Shown here piece after piece: positions 28,277-37,328 of a stretch of DNA of 45,384 bases. Position 1 is the stretch's first letter; every line of letters begins with the position of its first letter. The DNA comes from Oscillospiraceae bacterium. Its GTDB lineage: Bacteria > Bacillota > Clostridia > Oscillospirales > CAG-272. The notes beneath the pieces were generated by a model that saw only the letters and a list, made by a program, of their open reading frames with translations, ran no database searches and was not told where the DNA came from. Where the stretch lies: NCBI GenBank assembly GCA_015063485.1, contig SVUA01000013.1:1-45384 (forward strand). Direction: 5' to 3'. The translations under genes were made by a program, and so were the position numbers.

Positions 28277-28519
28277 TTAATTTTTAATATATTTTTCAAA
28301 TTCGTGATAGTGATCCTGTTCCATCACTATCTTAAGGTCTGCCCAGTTAAGCTTTTTCGCAAGCATAACTCCGAGAAGACTTTTTGCATTTACCGAAAAC
28401 TTAGTACCGCTTTTAAGTACTATCTTTCCCTTGAGCTTGGTTGCTATGCCAACAAGCTCTTTTGCATCCTGCATGGTGTCGATTTCAATTTCGTAAACAA
28501 AGTTGCCATTCACGCTCAT
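28277..28519 (-). CDS. HPr-like protein lacking the active-site histidine
   Basis: An 80-residue protein with the HPr fold: the segment KIVLKSGTKFSVNAKSLLGV matches the region around regulatory Ser46 (AKSLLGVM), and the C-terminal helix is present. The His15 phosphorylation site (usually GLHARPA) is replaced by DTMQDAKELVG, so phosphotransfer to PTS enzymes is not expected. It may act like Crh, as a target of HPr kinase and a CcpA cofactor, or in another way (inference). An AAAGGAG lies 15 bases before the ATG, a long spacing. It is transcribed alone, convergent to the protease gene. Confidence 0.82.
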   Translation of the reverse strand: MSVNGNFVYEIEIDTMQDAKELVGIATKLKGKIVLKSGTKFSVNAKSLLGVMLAKKLNWADLKIVMEQDHYHEFEKYIKN

Positions 28520-28712
28520 AATTTTAGATTAGATCTCCTTTCAAACATGGAATCGGTAAAATCAAAATCCTATTCCGTGTAAATCAGATGCTGATCTTCC
28601 TGTACCTATATTTTACAAAACAAATGTTTCTAAATTGTTACACATATTTTAATTTATTGTAAAACTGCACAAAATATTTAGTTATAAAATGTGCACTTTT
28701 CACAATACATTT

Positions 28713-29426
28713 TTATTTATCTTTCTTTTTGCCCTTTTTTATCATAAGAAACAAAAAATATCCCAAAGCACTTACGAACGCAGCAATAATAAATATCCAT
28801 ATAGCTTTTGTAAGATCTTTGTTTATAAGAGCGTCTCCGCCTATCGTCGAGATAATGATCGAAGGAAATCTCACCGCTGTGAGTAAAATATACGTCGGAA
28901 TACTCATCTCGGTAAGTGCTATTACGTAAGTCAAAAGGTCTTTTGGCGTTCCCGGTATCAAGAAAAGCATTGCCGTCAGCGAGTCTCTTTTTTTAGGTTC
29001 GTTGAGTATGGGCAGAGATTCAAGCTTTTCACGCGGACAAAGTGCCTCGATAAATCTCCGACCTATCTTTCTTGTAAGGAAGATCACAATAACGCTCCCT
29101 ATCATTGTTCCGATAAAGCATATAAGCGCTCCAAACCACGCACCGAAAATATATCCCGCCGCTATTTCTACAAGCTCACCAGGGACAAGAGCTACTATTA
29201 CCTGCAAAGCGCAAATAAATATCATAGCTATCACGCCAAGGATAATATGCTCGTCTATCCAATCACGAACGACAGACGGGTCTTTAAAGGCGTATCTAAT
29301 ATAAAGATAACCGAGAACCGCTAAAACGCATGACAAAACGGAAAACACGCTCAAGGCTATGAGCGATGCTTTTTTTGACACCGCTTTTACGTCGATAAAG
29401 CTTTTTGTTTTTTTCCTTTTTTTCAA
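28713..29426 (-). CDS. TVP38/TMEM64 (VTT/DedA-like) membrane protein
   Basis: This 237-residue membrane protein has the VTT-domain signature: an N-terminal basic region, then LVPGELVEIAAGYIFGAWFG, GTMIGSVIVIFLTRKIGR, and the C-terminal FLIPGTPKDLLTYVIALTEM and TAVRFPSIIISTIGGDAL. Family members act in lipid scrambling or membrane homeostasis; the exact task of this one is unknown. It is about 60 bases downstream of the PTS EIIC-like gene on the same strand and could be cotranscribed. No odd features. Confidence 0.9.
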   Translation of the reverse strand: MKKRKKTKSFIDVKAVSKKASLIALSVFSVLSCVLAVLGYLYIRYAFKDPSVVRDWIDEHIILGVIAMIFICALQVIVALVPGELVEIAAGYIFGAWFGALICFIGTMIGSVIVIFLTRKIGRRFIEALCPREKLESLPILNEPKKRDSLTAMLFLIPGTPKDLLTYVIALTEMSIPTYILLTAVRFPSIIISTIGGDALINKDLTKAIWIFIIAAFVSALGYFLFLMIKKGKKKDK

Positions 29427-29486
29427 TATTTTTCTCCCGCTCTTTTAATTTTAACAACGTCAAATAAACAGTCTTTTTATTGTTCC

Positions 29487-30554
29487 TTAATTATCAAGCT
29501 TCATGTATCCGTCTTTAACAAGACCTGTACGGCGCAAGATCTCATTAAAAATAACCGAAAGAACTACGGGAAGAACGAAGCATATAAGGGCAAGTCCTAC
29601 CCAATTAAGAAGGGTCACGTCATAAGGATACGCGTTTGCGGGGTCGAGCCAACCGAGTATTATACCGATAGGTCCTAACAGACCGCAAGTTCCCATACCA
29701 GAGTTTATTGCCGCGCCATACATACGAAGGTCGAATACGCAGACGGCAAGAGGTCCCGTTATAGCCGAAGTAAGCGTGGGCGCTATCCAGATCTGCGGAT
29801 GGCGGATTATGTTGGGCATCTGGAGCATACTCGTTCCGATCCCCTGCGAAAGGACTCCGCCCCACTTATTGTCACGAAAGCTGATCGCCGCAAATCCTAA
29901 CATCTGCGCACAACATCCCGCGACTGCCGCCGCTCCCGCAATAGCAAGTCCCTCGGACGAGCCCTGTGCCACGGCGCTTCCCGTCAGAACGAGTCCCGCG
30001 CAGATAGCCGCGCTTGATATCGGAAGAGTCAGACAAATGCCTATAACTACCGAAACTATTATTCCCGTAACGAGCGGAGCTTGTGTTGCAGCCCAACCGA
30101 TAAATGTGCTGATAAATCCAACTAATGCGCCTATATACGATGCGCAAAAAATAGACAAAAGTCCACCTACAAGTATTGTAATAAAAGGAGTTACGATAAT
30201 ATCCACCTTTGTTTTTTTAGAAACGAGCATTCCTATCTCCGCGGCGATTATTACAATAAAGAACACCGCAAGAGGACCTCCTGCACCCCCTAACTGATTC
30301 GCCGCATATCCAACAGCCGCGCACGAAAATATAACGAGCGGATGAGAACCGAGCGAATAAGCGATAGCCGCCGCCATAGCGGGCCCTGCCATAGCCTGCG
30401 CGAATCCTCCTATATCGGCAAGTATACTAAGATAAGGGATCATTCCAAGAGCCTTGAATATAGTTCCTATCAAGAGCGAAGCAAAAAGTCCCGCCGCCAT
30501 TGACGACATTGCGTCAATAAAATAACGCTTAAAATATTTTTTCAACGGTTCCAT
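29487..30554 (-). CDS. PTS sugar transporter EIIC-like membrane protein (PTS_EIIC_2)
   Basis: A 355-residue glycine- and alanine-rich integral membrane protein with about ten segments, matching the PTS_EIIC_2 family. Conserved pieces include the N-terminal RYFIDAMSSMAAGLFASLLI, LPISSAAICAGL, and MLQMPNIIRHPQIWIAPTLT. No EIIA or EIIB domain or gene is nearby, so a PTS role is unproven; these proteins often occur alone. The ATG follows a GGAGGAA region. A DUF554 gene precedes it by 40 bases and the VTT gene follows, suggesting a small membrane-protein operon. Confidence 0.88.
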   Translation of the reverse strand: MEPLKKYFKRYFIDAMSSMAAGLFASLLIGTIFKALGMIPYLSILADIGGFAQAMAGPAMAAAIAYSLGSHPLVIFSCAAVGYAANQLGGAGGPLAVFFIVIIAAEIGMLVSKKTKVDIIVTPFITILVGGLLSIFCASYIGALVGFISTFIGWAATQAPLVTGIIVSVVIGICLTLPISSAAICAGLVLTGSAVAQGSSEGLAIAGAAAVAGCCAQMLGFAAISFRDNKWGGVLSQGIGTSMLQMPNIIRHPQIWIAPTLTSAITGPLAVCVFDLRMYGAAINSGMGTCGLLGPIGIILGWLDPANAYPYDVTLLNWVGLALICFVLPVVLSVIFNEILRRTGLVKDGYMKLDN

Positions 30555-30594
30555 AAGTATTCCTCCAAAGTTATCGTTTATTGAATTGCTCTAA

Positions 30595-31335
30595 TCAAAA
30601 AGGAAACCAAGGTATCATACGTAAAAGCTCGTACACAACAGGTATCAAAAGCGCGGGTAAGAGATTTCCCACTTTTACTTTTTTGGGCGAGAGCAGATTC
30701 AAGCCAACCGCAAATATAAGTACAGAACCAACGCCCGAGAGCATCATTATAAGATGATCGGACATAAAGGGTTTGATAAGTCCCGCAAATATCGTAAAAA
30801 ATCCTTGATAAACACCTATCGCAAGCGCGGAAAATATCGCTCCCAAGCCATACACCGACGCAAACACCGCAACTATAACCATATCGAGTATGGATTTCAC
30901 AAAAAGTGTTTGTGAGTTTCCCGTGAGTGCCTCGTCAAGAGGCCCGCATATTGCCATCGCGCCGACGCACGTAACAAGAGATGCCGTTACAAAGCCGTCA
31001 ACGAATTTATTGTCTCCGGAGCGCTTCACCGCTTTTTTTAGCTTTTCACCCATGGTATCAAGTCCATGTTCTATGTTGATAAGCTCTCCGAGCAAGCCAC
31101 CAAGCACGAGTGATATTACTATTAGCATAGTATATCCCGAGCTGAGTGTACCGTCTTCATTGATTGTAAAAATCATCTGAAACGCGCCTGCCGCTCCTAT
31201 AAATATAGTAGCAAGTCCGCACGCCTGCATAAGCGTTTGCCGATAACGTTCTTTCAATCCACCCTTACACAAAAGTCCGATCAGACCTCCGACAATGACT
31301 GCCAGAACGTTTACGAGAGTTCCTAAGCCTCTCAT
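30595..31335 (-). CDS. DUF554 family membrane protein
   Basis: A 246-residue protein with about seven membrane segments. It carries the DUF554 (YdfK-like) features LGTLVNVLAVIVGGLIGLLC at the N-terminus, LGGLLGELINIEHGLD in the middle and VTCVGAMAICGPLDEALTGN. The function of the family is unknown. AAGGAAG precedes the ATG. It is probably the first gene of the run with the EIIC-like and VTT genes. The glycosylase gene upstream is on the same strand about 60 bases away. Confidence 0.92.
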   Translation of the reverse strand: MRGLGTLVNVLAVIVGGLIGLLCKGGLKERYRQTLMQACGLATIFIGAAGAFQMIFTINEDGTLSSGYTMLIVISLVLGGLLGELINIEHGLDTMGEKLKKAVKRSGDNKFVDGFVTASLVTCVGAMAICGPLDEALTGNSQTLFVKSILDMVIVAVFASVYGLGAIFSALAIGVYQGFFTIFAGLIKPFMSDHLIMMLSGVGSVLIFAVGLNLLSPKKVKVGNLLPALLIPVVYELLRMIPWFPF

Positions 31336-31398
31336 TTTTTATCACTTCCTTGAAATTTAAATTGCATTTTTTATCATGTAATTTATGATTTGAAAAAT

Positions 31399-31923
31399 TT
31401 AGCTTGTCGCAATAAATCTCCATGGTCTGTCACGATCTTCGGGTTTAGCATAATCTATCCCAACACGCTTGCCCGTTATATATTTCGACACAAATCCATC
31501 ATCTTCTAGCCAAAGTCCGTTTTCACGAACAAGTTCCTTTTTGTTTAACGTGCGATCAATCCGCATGAACTTTGTTACCCTCCCGGGCCCTGTAACATTT
31601 TCAACTCCGCGTATAAGTACAGCCTCGGGATGACCTTCTTCACCCGTTGTAATATTCAACAGCGAATGTATTCCGTAGCAAAGATAAACGTAAGCGTTTC
31701 CACCCGCGTGATACATAATATCAGTCCTTTGCGTTCTGCCCTTATGAGCATGACACGCCGTATCCTCTTCTCCAAAATAGCACTCGGTTTCGGTAATACG
31801 GGCGCGCAAGACCTTACCGTCTTCTTCTCTGCACAGTATCTTTCCGATAAGCCAGGGCGCGATATCAACAGCGGAACGCCTGAATTCACTTGGCAGTATA
31901 ACTCTGCCTTTAGGCAAACTCAT
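31399..31923 (-). CDS. DNA-3-methyladenine glycosylase (AAG/MPG family)
   Basis: A base-excision repair enzyme that removes alkylated purines from DNA. The 174 residues contain the catalytic region RITETECYFGEEDTACHAHK, where the glutamate of ITETE fits the general base, then GRTQRTDIMY, GGNAYVYLCYGIHSLLNITT, and GPGRVTKFMRID. The ATG at 31923 is used because GGGAG is eight bases upstream; a longer form of 194 residues has no such site. It is slightly shorter than the usual 190-200 residues. It diverges from the hydratase operon. Confidence 0.93.
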   Translation of the reverse strand: MSLPKGRVILPSEFRRSAVDIAPWLIGKILCREEDGKVLRARITETECYFGEEDTACHAHKGRTQRTDIMYHAGGNAYVYLCYGIHSLLNITTGEEGHPEAVLIRGVENVTGPGRVTKFMRIDRTLNKKELVRENGLWLEDDGFVSKYITGKRVGIDYAKPEDRDRPWRFIATS

Positions 31924-32021
31924 AAGATAAACTCCCTTTTTCCGTAATAAAAAAATTATATCACAAAAAAAGAAGATTTTCAATAGCAGGATGATTTTTC
32001 TTTTAAATATCGTTATTTTTA

Positions 32022-32050
32022 TTGACTTTTTTTAAATTTTGAGGTATAAT
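32022..32050 (+). promoter_or_regulatory. Promoter of the hydratase-icd operon
   Basis: TTGACT at 32022-32027 and TATAAT at 32045-32050 with a 17-base spacer. The predicted start near 32057 leaves a 60-base leader. Confidence 0.8.
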
Positions 32051-32076
32051 ATTTCGTGTGCGTCTTTAATTAATAT

Positions 32077-32088
32077 TGAAACGTTTCA
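32077..32088. promoter_or_regulatory. LacI-family-type operator TGAAACGTTTCA
   Basis: This perfect 12-base palindrome with central CG lies about 20 bases downstream of the predicted transcript start. Its form matches operators of LacI/GalR-type sugar repressors and is two bases shorter than a standard CcpA cre site. Binding here would block transcription. Confidence 0.6.
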
Positions 32089-32118
32089 CAAAGCAAATTC
32101 TAAAAAAGAGGTATCAAA

Positions 32119-34368
32119 ATGTTAGACACAGTAAAGCTCAATGCAAACGGTGTATTTCTTGTAGACGGCAAACTCTCAAATTCGGCAGATATTGCTCCCG
32201 CAGAGGCAAGAAAGAACACTATTGCTTATTCAATTCTTAACGCTCATAACGTATCAGATAATGACGAGGCTCTTCGCATTCGCTTCGACGCTCTCGTCTC
32301 ACACGATATTACATACGTCGGAATCATTCAAACCGCCCGTGCAAGCGGACTTACGGAATTCCCTATCCCTTACGCTCTTACCAACTGCCACAACTCCTTG
32401 TGCGCAGTCGGAGGAACTATCAACGAGGACGACCACGTTTTCGGTCTTTCGGCGGCTAAAAAGTACGGCGGTATCTATGTTCCCGCAAACCAGAGCGTAA
32501 TACACTCCTACGCAAGAGAAGAGCTTTCGGGCTGCGGTAAAATGATACTTGGCTCTGACTCCCACACCCGTTACGGCGCGCTTGGAACGATGGGCGTCGG
32601 CGAGGGCGGTCCTGAGCTTGTAAAGCAGCTCCTTAAGAATACATACGATATCAAAGCGCCCGAGGTCGTTCTCGTTTATCTCACGGGAACACCCAAAAAG
32701 GGTATCGGACCGCACGACGTGGCTATCGCTCTCGTCGGAGCTACCTTTGGCAACGGATTCGTTAAGAACAAGGTCCTTGAATTTGTAGGACCCGGAGTTA
32801 AGAATCTTTCTATCGATTTCAGAAACGGAATCGACGTTATGACGACCGAAACTACTTGTCTGTCTTCTATTTGGGAGACCGACGAGATAACGAAGAAGCA
32901 CTACGAGGCTCACGGAAGAGTCGAAGACTACAAGGAATTGAAGCCGGGTAAAGTTGCTTATTACGATTCGCTTATCGAAATTGACCTTTCGAAGATGGAA
33001 TCTATGATAGCTCTTCCCTTCCACCCCTCGAACGCATATACGATACATGAGTTCGTTGAGAACGCGGACGAGATACTTGCAAAGGTCGAAGAAGAAGCTA
33101 AAGCAAAGTTCGGCAAGTGCAACCTTGACCTTCGTTCAAAGGTCAAGAACGGAACTGTCCTTGCAGACCAAGGTATTATCGCGGGTTGCGCGGGCGGTAT
33201 GTTCGACAGTATCGATGAAGCCGCTTCTATACTTCGCGGAGAAAGCACGGGCAACGGCTACTTCTCGCTCTCGGTTTATCCCACGAGCGTTCCCGTTTCG
33301 CTTGAATTAACCAAAATAGGCGTTACCGCAGATCTTCTTTCCGCGGGCGCTGTAATAAAGCCCTCCTTCTGCGGTCCTTGCTTTGGCGCGGGAGACGTTC
33401 CCGCTAACAACGGTCTGTCCTTGAGACATACTACGCGTAACTTTCCCAACCGCGAAGGCTCAAAGCCCGGTGAAGGTCAGCTTGCGGGTGTTGCGCTCAT
33501 GGATGCTCGCAGTATCGCGGCGACCGCTCGTAACGGCGGTATAATAACTGCGGCTACCGATATTGATTACGAATATACTCCCCACGAGTATCATTTTGAC
33601 GCCTCGGTCTACGGCAAACGCGTTTACAACGGCTACGGAAAGCCTGACGCAGACGCGGAGCTTATCCTCGGTCCGAACATAACCGATTGGCCTAAGCAAT
33701 ATGAGCTTGCGGATAATCTGCTCGTCAAGCTTGCGGCGGTAATTCACGACCCCGTAACGACGACCGACGAGCTTATTCCCTCGGGTGAGACATCTTCTTA
33801 CCGCTCAAATCCCCTCCGTCTTTCCGAATTTGCGCTCTCTCGCCGCGTTCCCGAATACGTTGGACGCTCGAAGGCTGTAAGCGCGGTCGAGTCAAAGAGA
33901 CGCTCGGGCGAAAATCCCGAAGAGCTTATGAATGTTCTTTCAAAGGTCGGAAACGCGGAAGAGCTTATTAAAACTACGCAGTTCGGCTCTTGCGTATTCG
34001 CAAACAAGCCCGGTGACGGCTCTGCGCGTGAGCAGGCGGCTTCCTGTCAGAAGGTTCTCGGCGGATTTGCAAATATCTGCTACGAATTCGCTACCAAGCG
34101 TTACCGCTCCAACTGCATCAACTGGGGTATTCTTCCCTTTACGCTTGCGGAAGGCACGGAGTTCCCCTATGCAGAAGGCGATTACGTATTCGTCGGCGGT
34201 ATCCGCGAGGCAATTATAAACAACAAAGAAGAATTTGATGCAACGGTTATCCGCGCAAACGGCGAGACATCTTCCATAAAGCTTTACGTAAAGGGACTTA
34301 CCGAGGACGAAAAGGAAATAATCCTCGACGGTTGCCTTATGAATTATTACGCGGCACAGAATAAATAA
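32119..34368 (+). CDS. Aconitase-family hydratase
   Basis: A 749-residue member of the aconitase superfamily, predicted to interconvert citrate and isocitrate in the cytoplasm. The [4Fe-4S] ligands fit C357 (IIAGCAGGMF), C418 and C421 (SFCGPC), at almost the same spacing as in mitochondrial aconitase (358, 421, 424). Substrate-site pieces GSDSHTRYGALGTMGVGEGG, TTRNFPNREGS, GSAREQAAS and RSNCINWGILPF are present. The usual SCTNS is replaced by GCAGG, which places it in the divergent hydratase branch (YbhJ-like), so true aconitase activity is inferred mainly from icd in the same operon. AAAGAGG precedes the ATG. Confidence 0.9.
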   Translation: MLDTVKLNANGVFLVDGKLSNSADIAPAEARKNTIAYSILNAHNVSDNDEALRIRFDALVSHDITYVGIIQTARASGLTEFPIPYALTNCHNSLCAVGGTINEDDHVFGLSAAKKYGGIYVPANQSVIHSYAREELSGCGKMILGSDSHTRYGALGTMGVGEGGPELVKQLLKNTYDIKAPEVVLVYLTGTPKKGIGPHDVAIALVGATFGNGFVKNKVLEFVGPGVKNLSIDFRNGIDVMTTETTCLSSIWETDEITKKHYEAHGRVEDYKELKPGKVAYYDSLIEIDLSKMESMIALPFHPSNAYTIHEFVENADEILAKVEEEAKAKFGKCNLDLRSKVKNGTVLADQGIIAGCAGGMFDSIDEAASILRGESTGNGYFSLSVYPTSVPVSLELTKIGVTADLLSAGAVIKPSFCGPCFGAGDVPANNGLSLRHTTRNFPNREGSKPGEGQLAGVALMDARSIAATARNGGIITAATDIDYEYTPHEYHFDASVYGKRVYNGYGKPDADAELILGPNITDWPKQYELADNLLVKLAAVIHDPVTTTDELIPSGETSSYRSNPLRLSEFALSRRVPEYVGRSKAVSAVESKRRSGENPEELMNVLSKVGNAEELIKTTQFGSCVFANKPGDGSAREQAASCQKVLGGFANICYEFATKRYRSNCINWGILPFTLAEGTEFPYAEGDYVFVGGIREAIINNKEEFDATVIRANGETSSIKLYVKGLTEDEKEIILDGCLMNYYAAQNK

Positions 34369-34380
34369 AGGAATTTCACC

Positions 34381-35211
34381 ATGACAGAATATAAACTGGG
34401 TCTTGCAACTCTTACCTCAAACGTTGACATTGTCGATCAGCTTGATATTATTAAAGGGGTTGGATTTGATGCTTTCTTTACAGGTTGGATACCTGACAGA
34501 ACCGAGGAGATCGCCAACAAAGCTGCAAAATTAGGTCTTATCCAACAGTCTATCCACTCCCCTTTCAGCAGCAATTATAGAGTCAGCCATCTTTGGAACG
34601 GAGGGGAGGAAGGCGATCGCGTAACTAACGCACTCATTGATTGTGTAAAGGACTGTGCGCGCTTCGACATTCCCGTAATGGTCATTCACCCATTTATAGG
34701 ATTCAAGGATCACACTCCGACAGAGGTTGGCCTTGACAATTACGCTCGCGTCATCGAAGTTGCTAACAAGCTCGGAGTAAAGCTCGGATTTGAAAATGTT
34801 GAGGGTGAGGAATATCTTGCCGCTATCATGGAGCGTTTTTGGAATGAACCCTCTCTTGGTTTCTGTCTTGATACGGGACACGAGATGTGTTACAACAGAC
34901 ACAAGGATATGTTAGCGCTTTACGGTGAAAAGCTTGTACATACGCACTTCAATGACAACCTCGGTGTTCGCGGCGAAGATATAACCTTTGAGGACGATCT
35001 TCATTTCATCCCCACCGACGGAATCGCAGATTGGCACAATATAATGGAACGCATAAGAAAAACGGGATACCAAGGTATTATTATGAGTGAGCTTATTATG
35101 AACCCAAGTCGCCCGGGAACTAACCCCATAACCGACGGATACTCTAAAATGACAATAGAACAGTTTATAGCTCTGGCATATGAAAAGATAACAAAAGCAA
35201 TTTCAATGTAA
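34381..35211 (+). CDS. Sugar phosphate isomerase/epimerase-like TIM barrel protein
   Basis: A 276-residue AP-endonuclease-2-type TIM barrel. Probable metal ligands are the glutamate in GFENVEG, D and H in FCLDTGHE, H in LVHTHFNDN, and the terminal glutamate in IIMSELI, as in xylose isomerase-like and IolE/IolI-type enzymes. PTDGIADWHNIMERI is the usual C-terminal loop. It acts on a sugar, ketose or inositol derivative that cannot be named. It begins 12 bases after the hydratase stop, with its AAAGGA overlapping that stop, and is followed by a glycosidase-like gene. Confidence 0.88.
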   Translation: MTEYKLGLATLTSNVDIVDQLDIIKGVGFDAFFTGWIPDRTEEIANKAAKLGLIQQSIHSPFSSNYRVSHLWNGGEEGDRVTNALIDCVKDCARFDIPVMVIHPFIGFKDHTPTEVGLDNYARVIEVANKLGVKLGFENVEGEEYLAAIMERFWNEPSLGFCLDTGHEMCYNRHKDMLALYGEKLVHTHFNDNLGVRGEDITFEDDLHFIPTDGIADWHNIMERIRKTGYQGIIMSELIMNPSRPGTNPITDGYSKMTIEQFIALAYEKITKAISM

Positions 35212-35236
35212 TTATAAAATAAAAAGGAGTTTTATC

Positions 35237-37252
35237 ATGAAAACACGTAAGGAATCTTTCTTTGGTATACATTGTGACTTTCACGCAAAGCCCTCAAAGT
35301 GCGACACGATAGGCGCGACTCTTCGTGAAGAGGATATCCGCGAGATCTGTCAAACCTTGAAGCCCGATTTTATTCAGATAGACTGTAAGGGACATCCCGG
35401 TTGGGCATCCTACCCCTCAAAGATAGGCAATGCTATGCCTAATTTCGTCGGAGACCCTCTGGCTCTTTGGAGAAAGGTCACTCGCGAGGAAGGCGTTGCG
35501 CTTTATATGCATTATTCGGGTGTTTATGATATCAAATACTGCGACGAGCACCCCGAGGAATGTACGCTCCGTGCTGACGGAAAGCTTGATCAAGGTACGA
35601 CAAGACTTGACGGAAAATACGTTGACGAGCTTTTGATCCCTCAGCTTTGCGAGCTGGCAGAAAAATATGAAGTCGACGGCTTCTGGGTAGACGGCGAATG
35701 CTGGAGAGCTGTTCCCGACTACCACCCAGAAACGCTCGCGGCTTTTGAAAAGGCTACGGGGATCGATCTTGACGGAAAAATACCAGCAACAAAAGAAGAT
35801 GAATATTATTTTGAATATAAGGAATACCACAGAGAGCTTTTCCGCAAGTATCTGAGGCATTACGTAGACACGCTTCACGAAAAGTTCCCGAATCTCCAGA
35901 TCACTTCCAACTGGGCGTTCAGCGACCATATGCCCGAAAAGGTATCGGTAAACGTTGACTATCTCTCGGGTGACTTCAGCAGCATGAACTCCTTCAACTC
36001 CGCAAGATACGCGGGACGCGCTCTCGCTCAACAGAATTACGCATGGGATCTCATGTCGTGGAACTTCCGTATAAAAGCTTGCGGAAGAGCGACCTGCGTT
36101 ACAAAGCACGATGTTCAGATGCTTCAGGAAGCAGCGGCTGTTCTTTCTCTCGGCGGAGCTTATCAGAACTACGTTATGCAGAACCCCGACGGCTCACCTC
36201 AGATGCACGAGCTTCGCAACCTCAAAAAGCTTTCCGAGTTCGTTCGCGAGCGCAAGGAGTTCTGTTTCCGCGGAAAGATAGTTCATCAAGCGGCTATTCT
36301 GCTTTCAACCTATGATAGAGCGAGAGAAATGAGCCGACTTTACTCCCGTAACGGCTACAAAAAGGTTATCGGTCTTACCGCACTTATGGCAGATATCGGT
36401 CAGTCCTTTGAGATAGTCGGTGAGCACACACTTGAGGGCAACTGCAACGATTACAAGATGATAGTTATCCCCGAGCTTTACTACGGTCTTGCGCCCGAGA
36501 CGGTAAAAGAGCTTCTTGACTACGCAAAGAACGGAGGAAAGCTCGTGCTTGTCGGAAAGAATACCTGTAATTTCTTTGCAAACATGGGCGCTCCTTTCAC
36601 CTACGTTGATCATTCCGATTATTATGAGATCGGCAAAAAGGCGTACGATAACGGCGGTGATGACGGTCACGGCGGACCTGCCGAGGCGGTCTACAAGTCC
36701 TATTACTTCTCGCTCGACAACGAAAAATTCGGCACGTTCTTCTCTCCCTGTGAGATACAGGCTGAAAACGGTACAGTAATTGCTTCGCTTTCCGAGGAGA
36801 TGCGCGGAAAGAGCTATCCTCTGGCTGTAACCGTTCCCCATGGAAGCGGAAGCGTGACCGCTATCGGATTTGACGTAGGCTCACAGTATATGGACGGAAC
36901 GCAGTATCTGCACCGTACTCTTATGAAGACAGTCGCAGACAGTCTTTACATTCCTATGCTCAAGGTCGAAAACGCGCTCGGGTTCCTTGAGGTCGTTTGT
37001 CTTGAAAAAGACGGCAAGTTGATGCTCCAGCTCTTGAACGCAAACGGTCACCACTCCGATCCCAATGCGGTAACCGAGGACTTTATCTCGCCTATCGTCG
37101 ACATAAAGCTCTCTATCGAGCTTGACGCAAAGCCCGAAAAGCTTATTCTTCAGCCTGAGGGCCGTGAGCTTGCGTTCGAGTACAAGGACGGCAGAGCTTA
37201 TGTAGAGCTTAACAGACTCGATATCCACAGCGTTATCGAGGTAGTAAAATAA
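35237..37252 (+). CDS. Glycoside hydrolase-like protein (GHL6 / GH42 trimerisation-like)
   Basis: A cytoplasmic protein of 671 residues without signal peptide. Residues about 1-340 form a TIM-barrel of the hypothetical glycosyl hydrolase 6 (alpha-amylase-like) type: FFGIHCDFHA, DFIQIDCKGHPG, VALYMHYSGVYD, VDGFWVDGECW and LQITSNWAFSD. The acidic residues of WVDGE and the later YLSGDF are candidates for catalysis. Residues about 370-560 resemble the GH42-type trimerisation/class I glutaminase-like domain (IVIPELYYGL, LLDYAKNGGKLVLVGKN). The C-terminal beta domain is short. AAGGAG precedes the ATG. The substrate is unknown; the neighbour isomerase suggests an intracellular sugar or glycoside. 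Confidence 0.75.
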   Translation: MKTRKESFFGIHCDFHAKPSKCDTIGATLREEDIREICQTLKPDFIQIDCKGHPGWASYPSKIGNAMPNFVGDPLALWRKVTREEGVALYMHYSGVYDIKYCDEHPEECTLRADGKLDQGTTRLDGKYVDELLIPQLCELAEKYEVDGFWVDGECWRAVPDYHPETLAAFEKATGIDLDGKIPATKEDEYYFEYKEYHRELFRKYLRHYVDTLHEKFPNLQITSNWAFSDHMPEKVSVNVDYLSGDFSSMNSFNSARYAGRALAQQNYAWDLMSWNFRIKACGRATCVTKHDVQMLQEAAAVLSLGGAYQNYVMQNPDGSPQMHELRNLKKLSEFVRERKEFCFRGKIVHQAAILLSTYDRAREMSRLYSRNGYKKVIGLTALMADIGQSFEIVGEHTLEGNCNDYKMIVIPELYYGLAPETVKELLDYAKNGGKLVLVGKNTCNFFANMGAPFTYVDHSDYYEIGKKAYDNGGDDGHGGPAEAVYKSYYFSLDNEKFGTFFSPCEIQAENGTVIASLSEEMRGKSYPLAVTVPHGSGSVTAIGFDVGSQYMDGTQYLHRTLMKTVADSLYIPMLKVENALGFLEVVCLEKDGKLMLQLLNANGHHSDPNAVTEDFISPIVDIKLSIELDAKPEKLILQPEGRELAFEYKDGRAYVELNRLDIHSVIEVVK

Positions 37253-37328
37253 TCGTATCATATCCGCTTTTGCGGTATTGATAAATAAACAAATCCAAAT
37301 TTTTCAAACTGTTCGGAGGTATTGAACT

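Noticed and set aside
28520-28712. Structured RNA in the gap before the HPr-like gene
   Set aside because: The stretch is AT-rich and no conserved riboswitch or small RNA feature was recognised.
32077-32088. The hydratase leader palindrome as a CcpA cre site
   Set aside because: It is a 12-base palindrome, whereas the cre consensus spans 14 bases with different inner spacing; a LacI-type operator fits better.
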